Positions 63,474 to 64,000 of a stretch of 64,000 bases of DNA are shown in pieces. Origin of the DNA: VAZQ01 sp045811525 (lineage in GTDB: Bacteria > Pseudomonadota > Alphaproteobacteria > Rhizobiales > Xanthobacteraceae); contig JBJMTV010000004.1 in assembly GCA_045811525.1 (NCBI GenBank), positions 124,001-188,000 on the forward strand, written 5' to 3'. Under the pieces are notes generated by a model. That model searched no databases. It saw nothing but the letters and a program-made list of their open reading frames with translations, and was not told the DNA's origin. The translations under genes were made by a program, and so were the position numbers. The number at the start of each line of letters is the position of its first letter. Within the stretch, counting starts at the first letter, position 1.

Positions 63474-63650
63474 ATGACCAAGATGCCGCCTGTTCCTCCG
63501 GCGAACCGCTCGCCCAAAGGGCCGGGCGCCGACCCGTCGGCACCTGAGCAGGATCCGACCCCAGGCGCGCCGGAAAACCTGGCCGAGCAGGGAGGGCAGG
63601 GGAACATAAAGCAGAACACGACGAACCAGGGGCATCAGCAGGATCGTTAA
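63474..63650 (+). CDS. 58-aa disordered conserved small protein
   Basis: Reads MTKMPPVPPANRSPKG...PENLAEQGGQGNIKQNTTNQGHQQDR. The start is set by AAGGAG at 63461-63466, eight bases before ATG 63474. The ending ENL-x-EQG-x-QGN-x-x-QNTTNQG-x-QQDR is, to my knowledge, a common motif in small rhizobial proteins. It is Pro-rich then Gln/Asn-rich, almost certainly unstructured. Role unknown; stress-linked by analogy only. Confidence 0.75.
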   Translation: MTKMPPVPPANRSPKGPGADPSAPEQDPTPGAPENLAEQGGQGNIKQNTTNQGHQQDR

Positions 63651-63735
63651 CCCCCGGCGTATCCGGATTCCCACAGCAGAAGCGCTAGCTTCCTGAGAAG
63701 CCCAAAGCTTTCCGTGCGGCAAGGTCGTTGGCCGC

Positions 63736-64000
63736 TCACATTGGAACGACAAGCACCTGCGGTGCAGCTTGGCTGATACGCGTCTTCAACCAGGTCAGTT
63801 GCCGCTGATTGCGGTCTTGCATGTGCTGGAGAGTCTCGAGCAGTTGCTCATCGCGCAGAGCACGGGCTCCTTGCTCGAGGACATTGAGCGACATCAGGCT
63901 TTCGTTGACGAGAAGCCAAAGATCGTGAAAGTCGCGCAACATATTGAAGCCATCCTGGCTGCGCTTCACCAGCAATGCCTTGTCGAGCCGCTTCGGCTCG
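63736..64000 (-). CDS. Conserved hypothetical protein, 5' end outside window
   Basis: The frame ends at 63736 and is open through the right edge, reading EPKRLDKALLVKRSQDGFNMLRDFHDLWLLVNESLMSLNVLEQGARALRDEQLLETLQHMQDRNQRQLTWLKTRISQAAPQVLVVPM. The frame also has a TTG at 63975, but the sequence before it looks equally coding. All-helical, amphipathic, no known enzyme motif; the type of small helical protein common in Bradyrhizobium genomes. Confidence 0.6.
   Translation of the reverse strand, partial: EPKRLDKALLVKRSQDGFNMLRDFHDLWLLVNESLMSLNVLEQGARALRDEQLLETLQHMQDRNQRQLTWLKTRISQAAPQVLVVPM

Noticed and set aside
63984..64000. Perfect CGAGCCG/CGGCTCG hairpin at the right edge
   Set aside because: Falls inside the coding frame of the last hypothetical protein (codons for EPKRLD), so not a terminator without further evidence.

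Overview
The window reads as a chromosomal segment of a GC-rich alphaproteobacterium. The order Hyphomicrobiales (Rhizobiales), near Bradyrhizobium or Xanthobacteraceae, is the best guess. This rests on the style of several small conserved proteins (for example the 58-aa protein at 63474-63650), tricarboxylate-binding (Bug/TctC) receptors, a topoisomerase IB next to starch-type enzymes, and codon use. It is an inference: there is no rRNA or other marker gene in the window.

Layout. (1) 1-925: 5' part of a secreted BNR/sialidase-like protein running off the left edge. (2) 1287-10627: a tight type II secretion operon gspE-F-G-H-I-J-K-L-M, followed by a GspC-like protein and an STN-domain, proline-rich protein; no secretin (gspD) or prepilin peptidase (gspO) lies in the window. 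Two hairpin repeats sit between gspG and gspH. (3) 10781-26506: a surface-glycan type locus, visibly richer in A/T codons than its flanks. It has three SAM methyltransferases (one TylF-like), a polyprenol-type GT2, three large polytopic membrane proteins, a phytanoyl-CoA-dioxygenase-like enzyme and a 1356-aa methyltransferase/coiled-coil/repeat/double-GT2 protein. (4) 26705-34362: secreted proteins. An SGNH esterase and an alpha/beta lipase carry the same six-repeat FG-GAP C-terminus; a decayed second lipase copy is fused to an IS3-type remnant (34362-35179). (5) 35230-40862: a phage-like recombination module: XRE regulator with a divergent operator, YqaJ exonuclease, ERF annealing protein fused to an HNH-like domain, a frameshifted ATPase and two rhizobial-type hypotheticals. 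(6) 41155-52851: a catabolic/uptake cluster read leftward (HpaB-type monooxygenase, two carboxymuconolactone-decarboxylase-like proteins, a MetE-like protein, complete TRAP transporter, DoxX, Bug receptor, amidohydrolase) with a divergent LysR regulator and a di-heme cytochrome c. (7) 52930-62996: GH13 alpha-glucosidase, an Mfd-like gene broken by one in-frame TAG, a second Bug receptor, topoisomerase IB and 4-alpha-glucanotransferase. (8) 63075-64000: small conserved hypotheticals.

How parts may work together (inference). The Gsp machine could export the secreted hydrolases near it (BNR protein, SGNH esterase, FG-GAP lipase). The glycan locus looks like an O-antigen or exopolysaccharide modification island with shared sugar/lipid-handling modules. 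The LysR-flanked cluster probably imports and oxidises an aromatic acid. Decay is concentrated in three places: the lipase copy with the IS remnant, the phage-like ATPase, and the Mfd-like gene.
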